DNA of 64,000 bases. Source: Paenibacillus arenosi. Its GTDB lineage: Bacteria > Bacillota > Bacilli > Paenibacillales > Paenibacillaceae. Position numbers and translations under genes: made by a program. Positions 53,226 to 61,302 of this stretch are shown here, in pieces. The stretch's first letter is position 1. Every line of letters begins with the position of its first letter. The DNA is taken from NCBI RefSeq assembly GCF_014841135.1, contig NZ_JACYTN010000007.1:62001-126000 (forward strand). Reading direction: 5' to 3'. Under the pieces are notes generated by a model. The model was not told the DNA's origin and ran no database searches. It saw only the letters and a program-made list of their open reading frames with translations.

Positions 53226-53370
53226 TGATAGTTGTAAGCATGTGGGTCTGACTCTCGTGCTGGATCAAGCGTATCCTTGAACAAGGAAGTTATAGTGAGC
53301 TCATGTAAATGGGCGCTCTATATAATGAGTTTCATGCTCAAGCTGAATGATACTATGACAAGGAGGTGAT
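53226..53370 (+). pseudogene. decayed duplicate of the ABC exporter 3' end
   Basis: Aligns, roughly four bases in five, with the last 150 bp of the exporter gene (about 52917-53060), from GTAAGCATG through TCATGCTCAAGCTGAA to ACAAGGAGGTGATAT. It has small deletions totalling 5 bp and in-frame stops, for example CAG to TAA and CTA to TGA. It has no start and cannot encode protein. It is the left part of a duplicated unit whose right part is the second peptide gene, and it supplies that gene's ribosome binding site. Confidence 0.88.
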
Positions 53371-53373
53371 ATT

Positions 53374-53484
53374 ATGATTATTACGCCATCTTATTGCAAT
53401 TGTACTACGATTAAATGTATCGCAAAGGGATATAAAGTGTACAGAATTAGAGATTGCGGCACGTCGAGTACTTGCGACTGCTAG
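53374..53484 (+). CDS. six-cysteine exported peptide candidate, copy 2 (36 aa)
   Basis: ATG 53374 follows the duplicated AAGGAGGTGATATT site. The product starts MIITPSYCNCTTIKC and ends SSTCDC, with Cys at 8, 10, 15, 28, 34 and 36. It is the same length as copy 1 and conserves MI-TP, CxC-x4-C, VYRIR, and C-x5-CDC at the end. Several identical residues use different codons (GTT/GTG, ATA/ATT, TGT/TGC), which is the mark of selection on protein. It is followed by a strong terminator, so the operon ends here. Confidence 0.8.
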   Translation: MIITPSYCNCTTIKCIAKGYKVYRIRDCGTSSTCDC

Positions 53485-53493
53485 TGAATCTGA

Positions 53494-53533
53494 AACAGCT
53501 GGTTAGGAATGTTCCTAGCCAGCTGTTTTCCTG
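53494..53533 (+). terminator. terminator of the Cys-rich peptide operon
   Basis: AACAGCTGGTTAGGA pairs with TCCTAGCCAGCTGTT (15 bp, one G-U), followed by TTCCTGTTT. A half-copy of the 5' arm (AACAACTGGTTAGGG) without its partner lies after peptide copy 1, so transcription should read through to copy 2. Confidence 0.92.
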
Positions 53534-53639
53534 TTTACAGGTTATTTCTATGTAGCGGACTTTATTGAAGTGCTTGCTAGTTAAACTGTTGTAAAGATAT
53601 GACAAAATTGATTTAATAAATAGTAGTGGAGGTGTGCAT

Positions 53640-53882
53640 GTGGAAATCAACATGATCTCGGATACAGACTACACCGTGGCAGGTGTATCGATAATCAATT
53701 TCAGAGCACAGCGGTACTGTGTGTTTGATTTTGAAGCAACAGGTATTCATCATGAGACAGAATATATTACCCAAATTGGGGCTGTCATTATTGAAAATAA
53801 TCAAATCTTACATAAAAAAACGTTCACCACATATGTGAAATCACCAAAGCCGATTTCAGATTATCCCTCTAGCATAGTTTAA
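53640..53882 (+). pseudogene. truncated DnaQ-like 3'-5' exonuclease
   Basis: GTG 53640 follows GGAGG and encodes about 80 residues. The first exonuclease motif is intact (YCVFDFEATGIHHETEYITQ, then IGAVIIENNQ), but the protein stops before the second and third acidic motifs, which family members of about 200 residues need for catalysis. It is a gene remnant or a start-proximal fragment. Located just after the peptide operon terminator. Confidence 0.65.
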
Positions 53883-53926
53883 TTTGATTACAATCCATTC
53901 TAGCTTTATGAAAAGGAGTATTACAT

Positions 53927-54451
53927 ATGAATTCTTATAAAGAAAATGATAGAGTAATTGAGATTGTAGAAGTGCAGGAAGAGGAAAAATCAATTCTTAG
54001 ACAATTGCTTGAGCTGTATGAGTATGATTTTAGTGAATTTAATGATCGGGATGTAAATAAGTTCGGTTTGTATGGATATACCTACTTCGACCATTATTGG
54101 ACGGATGATGATCGAGATGCCTATTTCATTAAAGTCAACGGTAATTTAGCTGGTTTTATTATGATTAATGAGCATTGTTATCTATATCCAAATGAAACAG
54201 CCAAGTCGTTAGCGGAGTTTTTTGTTATGCGCAAATATCGAAAGTCGGGAGTTGGCATAGAGGCTGCAATGCATATTTTTGATAAGTATACAGGAAATTG
54301 GGAAGTACTGCAGCACGGAGAGAACGATGCATCCAAGTTATTTTGGGAAAAAGTTATTCATGCGTATACGGATGGAAAATTTGAGTTGAAAGATGTTGTT
54401 ACGGAAAATTGGACGGGTCAAGGTATCGTATTTAATAATGCTGCTCGATAG
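53927..54451 (+). CDS. GNAT family N-acetyltransferase
   Basis: 174 residues with a GNAT core: DAYFIKVNGNLAGFIMINE and AEFFVMRKYRKSGVGIEAAMHIFDKY as the acetyl-CoA segment, then WEVLQHGENDASKLFWEKVI. The N-terminal half is rich in acidic and aromatic residues (YEYDFSEFNDRD), as in the group annotated as predicted acetyltransferases. AAAAGGAG precedes the ATG. Substrate unknown. Confidence 0.85.
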   Translation: MNSYKENDRVIEIVEVQEEEKSILRQLLELYEYDFSEFNDRDVNKFGLYGYTYFDHYWTDDDRDAYFIKVNGNLAGFIMINEHCYLYPNETAKSLAEFFVMRKYRKSGVGIEAAMHIFDKYTGNWEVLQHGENDASKLFWEKVIHAYTDGKFELKDVVTENWTGQGIVFNNAAR

Positions 54452-54554
54452 TTATCGCGGCAGGGCAGGTAACCATAAGTAACAACATGCGTTGATCCAA
54501 GATGATGAACATTAACGTACCACTGTTTATCATTTTTTCCATTTTGATAAGGGG

Positions 54555-55106
54555 ATGAGATTACTGCAAGAACAATTAATCACCATTATGCGAGCTAATA
54601 ATTACTTGCTAAGAGACCTTAGCCTTATTAAACAGCTAAATTTACCCCATTGGTGCATTGCGGCAGGGTATGTCAGAAATGCGATATGGGATTACATGCA
54701 TGGATACGCAGCTCCTACATTATTGAATGATGTGGATATTCTCTATTATGATCCAGATCATTTATGTGAGGATACAGAGAAGCAGTATGCGGCTGTATTA
54801 AGAGAACAGGTGGGGGACTATAATTGGTCGATCAAAAATCAAGCGAGAATGCATCTCAGAAATAACGCAATTCCTTATGTGTCCGTGGAGGACGCGATGA
54901 AAAGATGGCCCGAGACGGCAACAGCTACAGGCATCTACTTGGACGATGAGAATCAGATAAAGATTGTTGCGCCGCATGGTCTGGACGATTTGTTTGCCCT
55001 AGTAATTCGTCGGAGTCCTTATTTTCATGATAGAGACTATCTCCATACTAGAATAAATCAGAAAAAATGGCTTGGCACGTATCCGAAATTACGTGTTATA
55101 GAGTGA
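54555..55106 (+). CDS. nucleotidyltransferase-like protein (DUF925 type)
   Basis: 183 residues. The segment WCIAAGYVRNAIWDYMHGY with LNDVDILYYDPD (Asp-x-Asp metal site) and PHGLDDLFALVIRRSPYF fits the nucleotidyltransferase-fold family formerly DUF925. The AAGGGG element abuts the ATG at 54555, so spacing is poor, and an in-frame CTG at 54564 might be used. Members are uncharacterised; they may modify small molecules or RNA. Confidence 0.82.
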   Translation: MRLLQEQLITIMRANNYLLRDLSLIKQLNLPHWCIAAGYVRNAIWDYMHGYAAPTLLNDVDILYYDPDHLCEDTEKQYAAVLREQVGDYNWSIKNQARMHLRNNAIPYVSVEDAMKRWPETATATGIYLDDENQIKIVAPHGLDDLFALVIRRSPYFHDRDYLHTRINQKKWLGTYPKLRVIE

Positions 55107-55155
55107 GGGGGAACGAGTCGTAGAGAAATTAAGAGAAAGGTTAGTACATAGCAAG

Positions 55156-55923
55156 GTGCTTATTGCGTTCGCATTTGTGCTGTCTGTTATTGTTGTACAG
55201 ATTACTCCACTTTACGTAGGTGCATGCTTAGCATTACTGTTGCTTGTCGGTAGCATGCTCGCCACACATGATTATAAAATTATATGGTTAACATCGTTTG
55301 TGTATGTAGTGGGATATTGGCTATCTTTTTATTTAAAATACTATATTCTCGCTCTATTCGTTGGATCGAGTGAAGCCGAAATTGTATTGTCGCGACTAAG
55401 CCTATTAGGGTTTATTATTCCGTATTTTCTACTTTGGAAATGGTATAAGCCGCACACGAATTATTTATTTATCGGTAACTTTAGTAATACGATCCGTACT
55501 CCTTTCATTTGGCGTGGTATACAGGACCCGATTTGGAGATTTCTTTTGATTGCTACCACGATTATTTTGATTTCTTTTAGCTTTATTATCGATTATGGGC
55601 AGGAAGAGTTTTATCGAATACTTCTGTTTGGATGTTTGTTTGCCTTAGTTAATGCTGTGCTGGAAGAGATAGTGTGGCGTGGCTTGATTCTGCCTAGATT
55701 TGTTGATTTTGCAGGGGAAAAATTAGGGCTTGTCATTGCGAGTGTTGGATTTGGTTTTTATCATTATTCGATTGGTTTTCCTTGGGCAATTTGTGCTCTG
55801 TTTTCTTTGTTCGGCATGCTGATGGGAGGCGTTGCTATCCGTTCGCAAGGATTGCTTCCCGTCACCATTTTGCATTTTATTATGAACGTTTGTTTTGCCA
55901 TGATCGGGGTTATTTTCAAGTGA
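55156..55923 (+). CDS. CPBP intramembrane metalloprotease (Abi/CAAX family)
   Basis: At least 255 residues and eight or so hydrophobic segments. The catalytic motifs are LEEIVWRGLILPR (EExxxR) near 170, FGFYHYSIGFPWAI (His) and VTILHFIMNV (HxxxN). Such proteases can act in bacteriocin self-immunity, membrane signalling or prenyl-protein processing. GTG 55156 is the first canonical start; the frame is open back to the preceding stop and GAGGGGG lies there without a canonical in-frame start at workable distance, so the true N-terminus may be longer and use a rare codon. Confidence 0.85.
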   Translation: MLIAFAFVLSVIVVQITPLYVGACLALLLLVGSMLATHDYKIIWLTSFVYVVGYWLSFYLKYYILALFVGSSEAEIVLSRLSLLGFIIPYFLLWKWYKPHTNYLFIGNFSNTIRTPFIWRGIQDPIWRFLLIATTIILISFSFIIDYGQEEFYRILLFGCLFALVNAVLEEIVWRGLILPRFVDFAGEKLGLVIASVGFGFYHYSIGFPWAICALFSLFGMLMGGVAIRSQGLLPVTILHFIMNVCFAMIGVIFK

Positions 55924-56044
55924 GACACCTGTAATCTAAACAATGGAGGAACGCGGATTTTCCAGTAGGTAGTTAACCTTACTACTTAGAATATTAGAGT
56001 AAATCCAGTCAGCGGACACGGCAAATTGAAAGGGATGAACTAGC

Positions 56045-56575
56045 ATGCAACGAACGGTGTATCTCGTTACAGGTCCCCCAGGAGTGGGCAAGACTACAAC
56101 GTCGAAGAGACTTGTGGAGAGCTTGGAGCGAAGCGCTTATTTATCTGGAGATGCGATCAGCCATTATCCGTTAAACGGGCGTGGTAAGCCGTGGTTGTGT
56201 GAGGATACGTTGAACCTAACGTGGGACAATATCGTGTCATCCACTAAGAACTTGCTTCGATACGACTATGATGTCGTAGTAGACTATATTATACTGCCGG
56301 ATCGGATGCAGTGGTTCGTAGAGCAGATGAAAGACGTTGATGTGAAAATGGTATATACAGCGCTTTTAGTAGATGAGATGACGATCGTTTATCGGGACCA
56401 ACTGCGTGCTCCTGAATTTCAGATGGGAGAGCGAAGCCTGATTTTGCTGGAGGAATTTAAGTATTCTGGCGTAGATAGTCGCTATGTGATCGATACGAGC
56501 ACTCACAAGTTAGACGAGCTGGATGCTGTAGTAGGTTGGATACGCACGAACTCTGATTTTATCGTGAAGCTATAA
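56045..56575 (+). CDS. P-loop nucleotide-binding kinase-like protein
   Basis: 176 residues. Walker A GPPGVGKTT at about 10-18; Asp in YDYDVVVDYIILPDRM may serve as catalytic base; RDQLRAPEFQMGER resembles a lid region. Similar in size to chloramphenicol-phosphotransferase-like and other small AAA/cytidylate-kinase-fold enzymes. Substrate unknown. Ribosome binding site AAAGGGATGAA. Confidence 0.82.
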   Translation: MQRTVYLVTGPPGVGKTTTSKRLVESLERSAYLSGDAISHYPLNGRGKPWLCEDTLNLTWDNIVSSTKNLLRYDYDVVVDYIILPDRMQWFVEQMKDVDVKMVYTALLVDEMTIVYRDQLRAPEFQMGERSLILLEEFKYSGVDSRYVIDTSTHKLDELDAVVGWIRTNSDFIVKL

Positions 56576-56580
56576 TAAGT

Positions 56581-56636
56581 AACCCGAATGCCCACAACAG
56601 TATATTTCCACTTACTTGGATGGATCGTTCGGGTTC
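56581..56636 (+). terminator. inverted repeat between kinase-like and GNAT genes
   Basis: AACCCGAA pairs with TTCGGGTT with a 39-nt spacer. No T tract follows; it may be a weak terminator. Confidence 0.45.
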
Positions 56637-56657
56637 CAATGATTAAGGGGGAGAAAG

Positions 56658-57185
56658 ATGTATACTTACCAACCGATGCAAGTGGAAGATGCACATCAGT
56701 TAGTACAGATTGATCGCTCAGAGCTAATTGATTATGTGTATGAAATGCAAAATGGCAAGTTGATCGAACGTAATGCGGGTCATGAATGTCCAAGCTGGGA
56801 TGATACTTTGATAATTGAATTGCAGGAGCGATTCTTCTATGAGTTGAGTCATGGAGGAGCAGCTCTCGGGGCGTATGATGGAGACATACTTATCGGATTT
56901 GGTGTGCTTGGTCATCAATTTCGTGGTGAGCAGCAGGACCGACTCGTGATCGACTTGATGTATGTATCTAGAAATTATCGTAGGCAGGGAATAGGCACGA
57001 AGATTATGAATGAGCTTAGTGATGAGGCGCGCAAAAGAGGAGCGAAATATTTATATGTGTCATCGACGGAGACGCGGTCTGCCGTTTATTTTTATAAACA
57101 TCAAGGCTGTGATCTAACGAATGACATTGATCAAGAGTTGTTCGCCAAAGAACCGCTCGACATCCATATGCTCAAACCATTATAA
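56658..57185 (+). CDS. GNAT family N-acetyltransferase
   Basis: 175 residues. LIGFGVLGHQFRG, VIDLMYVSRNYRRQGIGTKIMNELSDEA (acetyl-CoA loop RRQGIG) and YLYVSSTETRSAVYFYKHQG are standard. The N-terminal YTYQPMQVEDAHQLVQIDRSE is typical. AAGGGGG precedes the ATG. Substrate unknown. Confidence 0.9.
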   Translation: MYTYQPMQVEDAHQLVQIDRSELIDYVYEMQNGKLIERNAGHECPSWDDTLIIELQERFFYELSHGGAALGAYDGDILIGFGVLGHQFRGEQQDRLVIDLMYVSRNYRRQGIGTKIMNELSDEARKRGAKYLYVSSTETRSAVYFYKHQGCDLTNDIDQELFAKEPLDIHMLKPL

Positions 57186-57246
57186 TTGGCATAATATTGA
57201 AACGTAATGAATAGGAAGGGATGTTGCATTCCTTTCTATGATCTAG

Positions 57247-57273
57247 CCGAGTGTTTGCCGCACTCGGTTTCTT
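57247..57273 (+). terminator. intrinsic terminator after GNAT gene
   Basis: CCGAGTG pairs with CACTCGG around TTTGCCG and is followed by TTTCTTT. Confidence 0.85.
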
Positions 57274-57312
57274 TAAGTAGTCTAAGGACAGAAGCAGGAG
57301 AGGCATGGGCTC

Positions 57313-57903
57313 GTGGCTTATTCAAATGAATGCGACTTTATACAAGTAGATTATTTACTGCAAGGTAATGAAACGCAGCGGGAGGTCTATTCCGTGTTGC
57401 GTCGTTTAAACATAATGGAACTACTTCGCTCCTATAATCCGATTCTGGTCGGCACGATTCCAATCGATATACATGTATCAAGCAGTGATCTGGATATTGT
57501 TTGTGAAGTATATGATTTTGACGCTTTCGTGGCGTATACGTCAGCTGCATTTCAATGCGAGGAACGATACCAGCACACGGTTCATTCCGATATGCTAAAT
57601 CCTTATGCAGTAGTAAACTTTCGCTTTCAAGGTTGGGAGATTGAGATATTTGCTCAGCCAATACCAACAACACGGCAAAATGGGTACCGTCACATGATGG
57701 TGGAGCATCGAATTTTGCAGCTGTTGGGGAGCGATGGTTACGACGCAATTAGGCAGTTGAAGGAGAACGGATATAAGACGGAGCCGGCTTTCGCTGAGCT
57801 GCTGCAGCTTGAGGGAAATCCATATGAGGGACTGTTGGAGCTGGCAGACTGGGACGAGGAACAGTTGAGCCAATTCATTATACGGTTTCGGAGCTGCGAC
57901 TGA
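57313..57903 (+). CDS. DUF4269 family protein
   Basis: 196 residues matching the DUF4269 family in length and motifs: YNPILVGTIPIDIHVSSSDLDIVCEV, with the Gly-Thr and Asp-x-Asp of a nucleotidyltransferase-like fold, AVVNFRFQGWEIEIFAQPIP, and QNGYRHMMVEHRIL. Function unknown; nucleotidyl transfer is plausible by fold. GTG 57313 after AGGAGAGG is the start. Confidence 0.87.
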   Translation: MAYSNECDFIQVDYLLQGNETQREVYSVLRRLNIMELLRSYNPILVGTIPIDIHVSSSDLDIVCEVYDFDAFVAYTSAAFQCEERYQHTVHSDMLNPYAVVNFRFQGWEIEIFAQPIPTTRQNGYRHMMVEHRILQLLGSDGYDAIRQLKENGYKTEPAFAELLQLEGNPYEGLLELADWDEEQLSQFIIRFRSCD

Positions 57904-57927
57904 TCCTATGTAATTTGGGGTGATCAT

Positions 57928-58240
57928 ATGAGTGGTTTTAAGCAGGCGTGCAGCCGAAATCGAGTATCACGAACAGTTTTATAAACAGGCGGAATTGTTT
58001 GAGCCTGGCACTTGGCTGTCCAAGCCGGTACAAGTGGTGCTGGATTACTTGGATAAGCTGCTAAAAAATAATTCGCTAGAAGACCATTTGCAAAAGGGTG
58101 CTGCGTTTCGAGTATTGGATCTTGCTTGTGGGGTTGGCAGAAACAGTATTCCTATTGCCAAGCGAATTCGTGAGCAAGATGGCGTCGTAGTATGCGTGGT
58201 TGACGTTTGTTGCTTGGAAAAGGAAGACGAATTGAGATGA
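57928..58240 (+). pseudogene. SAM methyltransferase remnant, frameshifted and truncated
   Basis: ATG 57928, with ribosome binding site GGGGTGAT, opens a frame MSGFKQA... that ends after 18 codons. The frame starting at 57932 carries the homologous continuation AAEIEYHEQFYKQAELFEPG, TWLSKPVQVVLDYL, and SAM motif I RVLDLACGVGRNSIPIAKRI, then stops shortly after motif II. A normal enzyme would continue for about 100-150 residues. So one frameshift near the 5' end and a 3' truncation or deletion broke the gene; the following GNAT gene begins within 55 bp. Confidence 0.68.
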
Positions 58241-58290
58241 GTAACATCAGAAAAGTCATAGTAAACGATGCAGAGATGGAGAGGATACCT

Positions 58291-58764
58291 ATGAGTACGA
58301 TTCGATTGGAATATGTCACACCGCATCACCCTGATGTACAGCCTACTGTTGCTAGACTGGATGAAGATTTGCTGCGACGGTACCCGCCTGAAGATATTTT
58401 TGGGATGGACTTCAATGATCCGCATATTGATGAAGTTCAATTTGTATTAGCTTATGATGGTAGTGTTCCTGTTGGTTGCGGGGCCATTCGCCCATTAAAT
58501 GAAGAAATGACGGAATTGAAACGGTTTTTCGTAGATGCGAACTATCGTCAGCAGGGAATCGCTGCAAAGATATTGATGAAGCTTGAGCTTCTGGCTAGAG
58601 ATCAAAAGTATACAACGATTCGCTTGGAGACGGGAGACAAGCAGCCAGAATCTATTCATTTTTACAAAAAGTACGGTTTCTATGAAATTGAGCGATATGG
58701 TCCATATGCTGATAGTGACAGCAGCCTTTGTTTTGAAAAAATATTGTCAGACCAATTGTCATGA
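58291..58764 (+). CDS. GNAT family N-acetyltransferase
   Basis: 157 residues. VQFVLAYDGSVPVGCGAIRP, TELKRFFVDANYRQQGIAAKILMKLE (RQQGIA acetyl-CoA loop) and LETGDKQPESIHFYKKYGFY are typical. ATG 58291 lies 6 nt after GGAGAGG; a longer frame from ATG 58237 adds 18 residues without clear homology. Substrate unknown. Confidence 0.88.
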   Translation: MSTIRLEYVTPHHPDVQPTVARLDEDLLRRYPPEDIFGMDFNDPHIDEVQFVLAYDGSVPVGCGAIRPLNEEMTELKRFFVDANYRQQGIAAKILMKLELLARDQKYTTIRLETGDKQPESIHFYKKYGFYEIERYGPYADSDSSLCFEKILSDQLS

Positions 58765-58838
58765 TTGTCATGTTACATGTTCGTCCGGTATAATTGGCTT
58801 GAGTTAATTATTGTAAAAATATGCTGGGGGTCGATGAT

Positions 58839-59198
58839 ATGGGACGTGTTGTATTATTCGAGCTAAATAGTCAGCATCCAGAACAGGCAGCAGTATTTTA
58901 TTCGAATGTGTTCGGTTGGAAAGTAACAGCCCAAGATTGGGGCTATCATTCCGTCGCGACAGGTGCGGATAATCATGTAGGGATAGATGGCGGCATCGTT
59001 GAAGGACCTGCCGATTATCCACACGGCACTCGGGTAACGATTGAAGTGGAATGTATTGATACGGCTATATCTCGCTCTGTGGAACAAGGTGCGAAAGTAC
59101 TCCGGGATAAAATGGAGTTTGATGATTTTTATCTTTCTTATCTCGTTGATCCTACGGGAATAAGTTTTGGGCTTATCCAATATATGAGTAAAGGCTAA
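58839..59198 (+). CDS. VOC family protein
   Basis: 119 residues with the VOC fold: VVLFELNSQHPEQAAVFYSNVFGWKV at the start, GVDGGIVEGP, and YLVDPTGISFGLIQYM at the end. The family includes glyoxalase I-like and resistance proteins; here the usual metal ligands (His/Glu) are partly replaced, so catalysis is unsure. ATG 58839 follows GGGGGT at 8 nt. Confidence 0.86.
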   Translation: MGRVVLFELNSQHPEQAAVFYSNVFGWKVTAQDWGYHSVATGADNHVGIDGGIVEGPADYPHGTRVTIEVECIDTAISRSVEQGAKVLRDKMEFDDFYLSYLVDPTGISFGLIQYMSKG

Positions 59199-59229
59199 AA
59201 TAAGTGATTGCATAATTGCATAGAAATAT

Positions 59230-59264
59230 AACAAAATGGAGCAGCAGAACTGCTCTATTTTGTT
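59230..59264. terminator. intrinsic hairpin after VOC gene
   Basis: AACAAAATGGAGCAG pairs with CTGCTCTATTTTGTT (one bulge); the arms carry A and T tracts usable in both directions. Confidence 0.75.
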
Positions 59265-59374
59265 ATACCTATGCAAAAATAGAAGGATCATTTTTGACCT
59301 ATATTCAAATTAGTATTGGAATAGAATAGCAATCGTTTAGTATAATAGTTGAGAGGATTGTAAAAGGGGAGGCT

Positions 59375-61075
59375 ATGTCTATGAAATTCGCTGAGTTTCG
59401 CTATGAGCGACCGGATATGCAAGCTGTAGGAGAGCAATTTAAACAGTTGATTGGTGCTTTTCATGCCGCAAATAGTCTTGAAGAGCAAGAACAAGTAATT
59501 ACAGAAATTAACAAACTTCGCAATGAAATTGGAACTCTTGGTCAATTGGCTGTCGTACGTCATTCGATTGATACAACAGATGAGTTTTATAAGGCAGAGC
59601 AAGACTTTGTTGATGAGGCGTTACCCATTTTTGAAGAATACATCAGTGAGTACTACAAGGCGCTTGTGCAATCCCCATTCCGTGCACAGTTAGAACAAAA
59701 GTGGGGGAGTCAGCTGTTTCAATTAGCTGAGTTGTCCGTGAAGACGTTCAGTCCAGAAATTATCGAAGATCTACAACTGGAGAACAAGCTGTCTACGGAA
59801 TATGATCAGCTTATCGCATCCGCGAAAATACCGTTTGAAGGTGAAGAGCGTACGTTGGCACAGCTCGTCCCGTTTGAGATGTCCACAGATCGTGAACTTA
59901 GAAAGCGTGCTGCTGAAGCAAGATATCAATTTATGGCGGACAACGAAGCTGCGCTTGATCGTATTTATGATGACTTAGTCAAAGTACGTACGAAAATAGC
60001 GAAGAAGCTTGGTTTTGAGAATTTTGTCGAGCTAGGCTATGCACGCATGAGCCGTACTGACTATAATGCAGACATGGTTGCGAAATTCAGACAGCAGGTT
60101 GTAGATGGAATCGTTCCAGTAGCTTCTAAGCTTAAGGAGCGTCAGCGTAACCGCATTGGTGTAGAGCAGTTGAACTACTATGATGAAAACTTTACCTTTA
60201 AATCGGGTAATGCAACGCCGAAAGGAAATCCAGAGTGGATCGAGAACAACGGCGCGAAGATGTATGAGGAGCTTTCACCTGAAACGCATGAATTTTTCAC
60301 ATTTATGCAAGAGCACGACCTTATGGATCTCGTGAGCAAGAAAGGCAAACAAAGCGGCGGCTATTGTACATATTTTAACGATTACAAGGCTCCGTTTATT
60401 TTCTCCAACTTTAACGGTACATCGGATGATATCGATGTCCTTACGCATGAGGTTGGCCATGCTTTCCAAGTGTATGAAAGCCGACATTTTGAAGTGCCTG
60501 AATACATATGGCCAACGATGGAGTCTGCTGAGATCCACTCGATGAGCATGGAGTTCTTTGCATGGCCTTGGATGGACAAATTCTTTGAGGAAGATGCGGA
60601 TAAGTATAAATTCAACCATCTTGCCTCCTCATTGAGCTTCATTCCATACGGCGTAGCTGTGGATGCCTTCCAACACTATGTATACAGCAAACCGGAAGCA
60701 ACACCTGCTGAGCGTAAGCAAGCATGGCGCGACCTGGAGAAGAAGTACTTGCCGCATCGCAACTATGCAGGCAATGATTACTTAGAGCATGGTGGTTTCT
60801 GGCATAGACAGAGTCATATTTTCACGGCACCATTCTATTACATCGACTATACATTGGCTCAAATTTGCGCCTTCCAATTCTGGAAGCGTGCAAATGAAGA
60901 TTGGAAGTCAGCTTGGGCTGACTACTTAAGCCTATGTAAAGAGGGTGGAAGCAAGTCCTTCACAGGCTTGGTGAAAGTTGCAGGACTGCTGTCTCCATTT
61001 GAAGATGGTTGTGTGGAGTCTGTAATTGGTAACATCGAAAGCTATTTGAATGGAATTGACGATACAGTATTGTAA
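59375..61075 (+). CDS. pepF: oligoendopeptidase F family (M3) metallopeptidase
   Basis: 566 residues, usual for the M3B oligoendopeptidase F group. The zinc motif is DVLTHEVGHAFQVYES near 358 with the third ligand in MESAEIHSMSMEFFAW. The C-terminal YIDYTLAQICAFQFWKRANE and KEGGSKSFTGLVKVAGLLSP are family features. Cytoplasmic hydrolysis of short peptides. AAGGGGAGG precedes the ATG. A terminator follows. Confidence 0.95.
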   Translation: MSMKFAEFRYERPDMQAVGEQFKQLIGAFHAANSLEEQEQVITEINKLRNEIGTLGQLAVVRHSIDTTDEFYKAEQDFVDEALPIFEEYISEYYKALVQSPFRAQLEQKWGSQLFQLAELSVKTFSPEIIEDLQLENKLSTEYDQLIASAKIPFEGEERTLAQLVPFEMSTDRELRKRAAEARYQFMADNEAALDRIYDDLVKVRTKIAKKLGFENFVELGYARMSRTDYNADMVAKFRQQVVDGIVPVASKLKERQRNRIGVEQLNYYDENFTFKSGNATPKGNPEWIENNGAKMYEELSPETHEFFTFMQEHDLMDLVSKKGKQSGGYCTYFNDYKAPFIFSNFNGTSDDIDVLTHEVGHAFQVYESRHFEVPEYIWPTMESAEIHSMSMEFFAWPWMDKFFEEDADKYKFNHLASSLSFIPYGVAVDAFQHYVYSKPEATPAERKQAWRDLEKKYLPHRNYAGNDYLEHGGFWHRQSHIFTAPFYYIDYTLAQICAFQFWKRANEDWKSAWADYLSLCKEGGSKSFTGLVKVAGLLSPFEDGCVESVIGNIESYLNGIDDTVL

Positions 61076-61114
61076 AATGAACAAAAGTTATATAACTATG
61101 GAATAAAGGTAACG

Positions 61115-61144
61115 GAGCCATACGCTATGCGTGTGGCTCTTTTG
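61115..61144 (+). terminator. intrinsic terminator after pepF-like gene
   Basis: GAGCCATACGC pairs with GCGTGTGGCTC (one G-U), followed by TTTTGT. Confidence 0.88.
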
Positions 61145-61302
61145 TATGAAAATCTATTTTTTATGAGGAATAATATGGTATTATTAATATGGTTAACTTT
61201 TCCTAAATAAACCCCATGATTAGAAAAAGTGACTCGAAAATATGGTGATTTCTTGATAGAGGGAGGCACGCGACATGTGCAACTAAGAGGAGGTAACGAC
61301 CA

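Noticed and set aside
48535-53540. Genomic island integrated at the tRNA genes
   Set aside because: The peptide operon lies on the 5' side of the tRNAs, no integrase is present, and I found no repeat of a tRNA 3' end near 53.5 kb.
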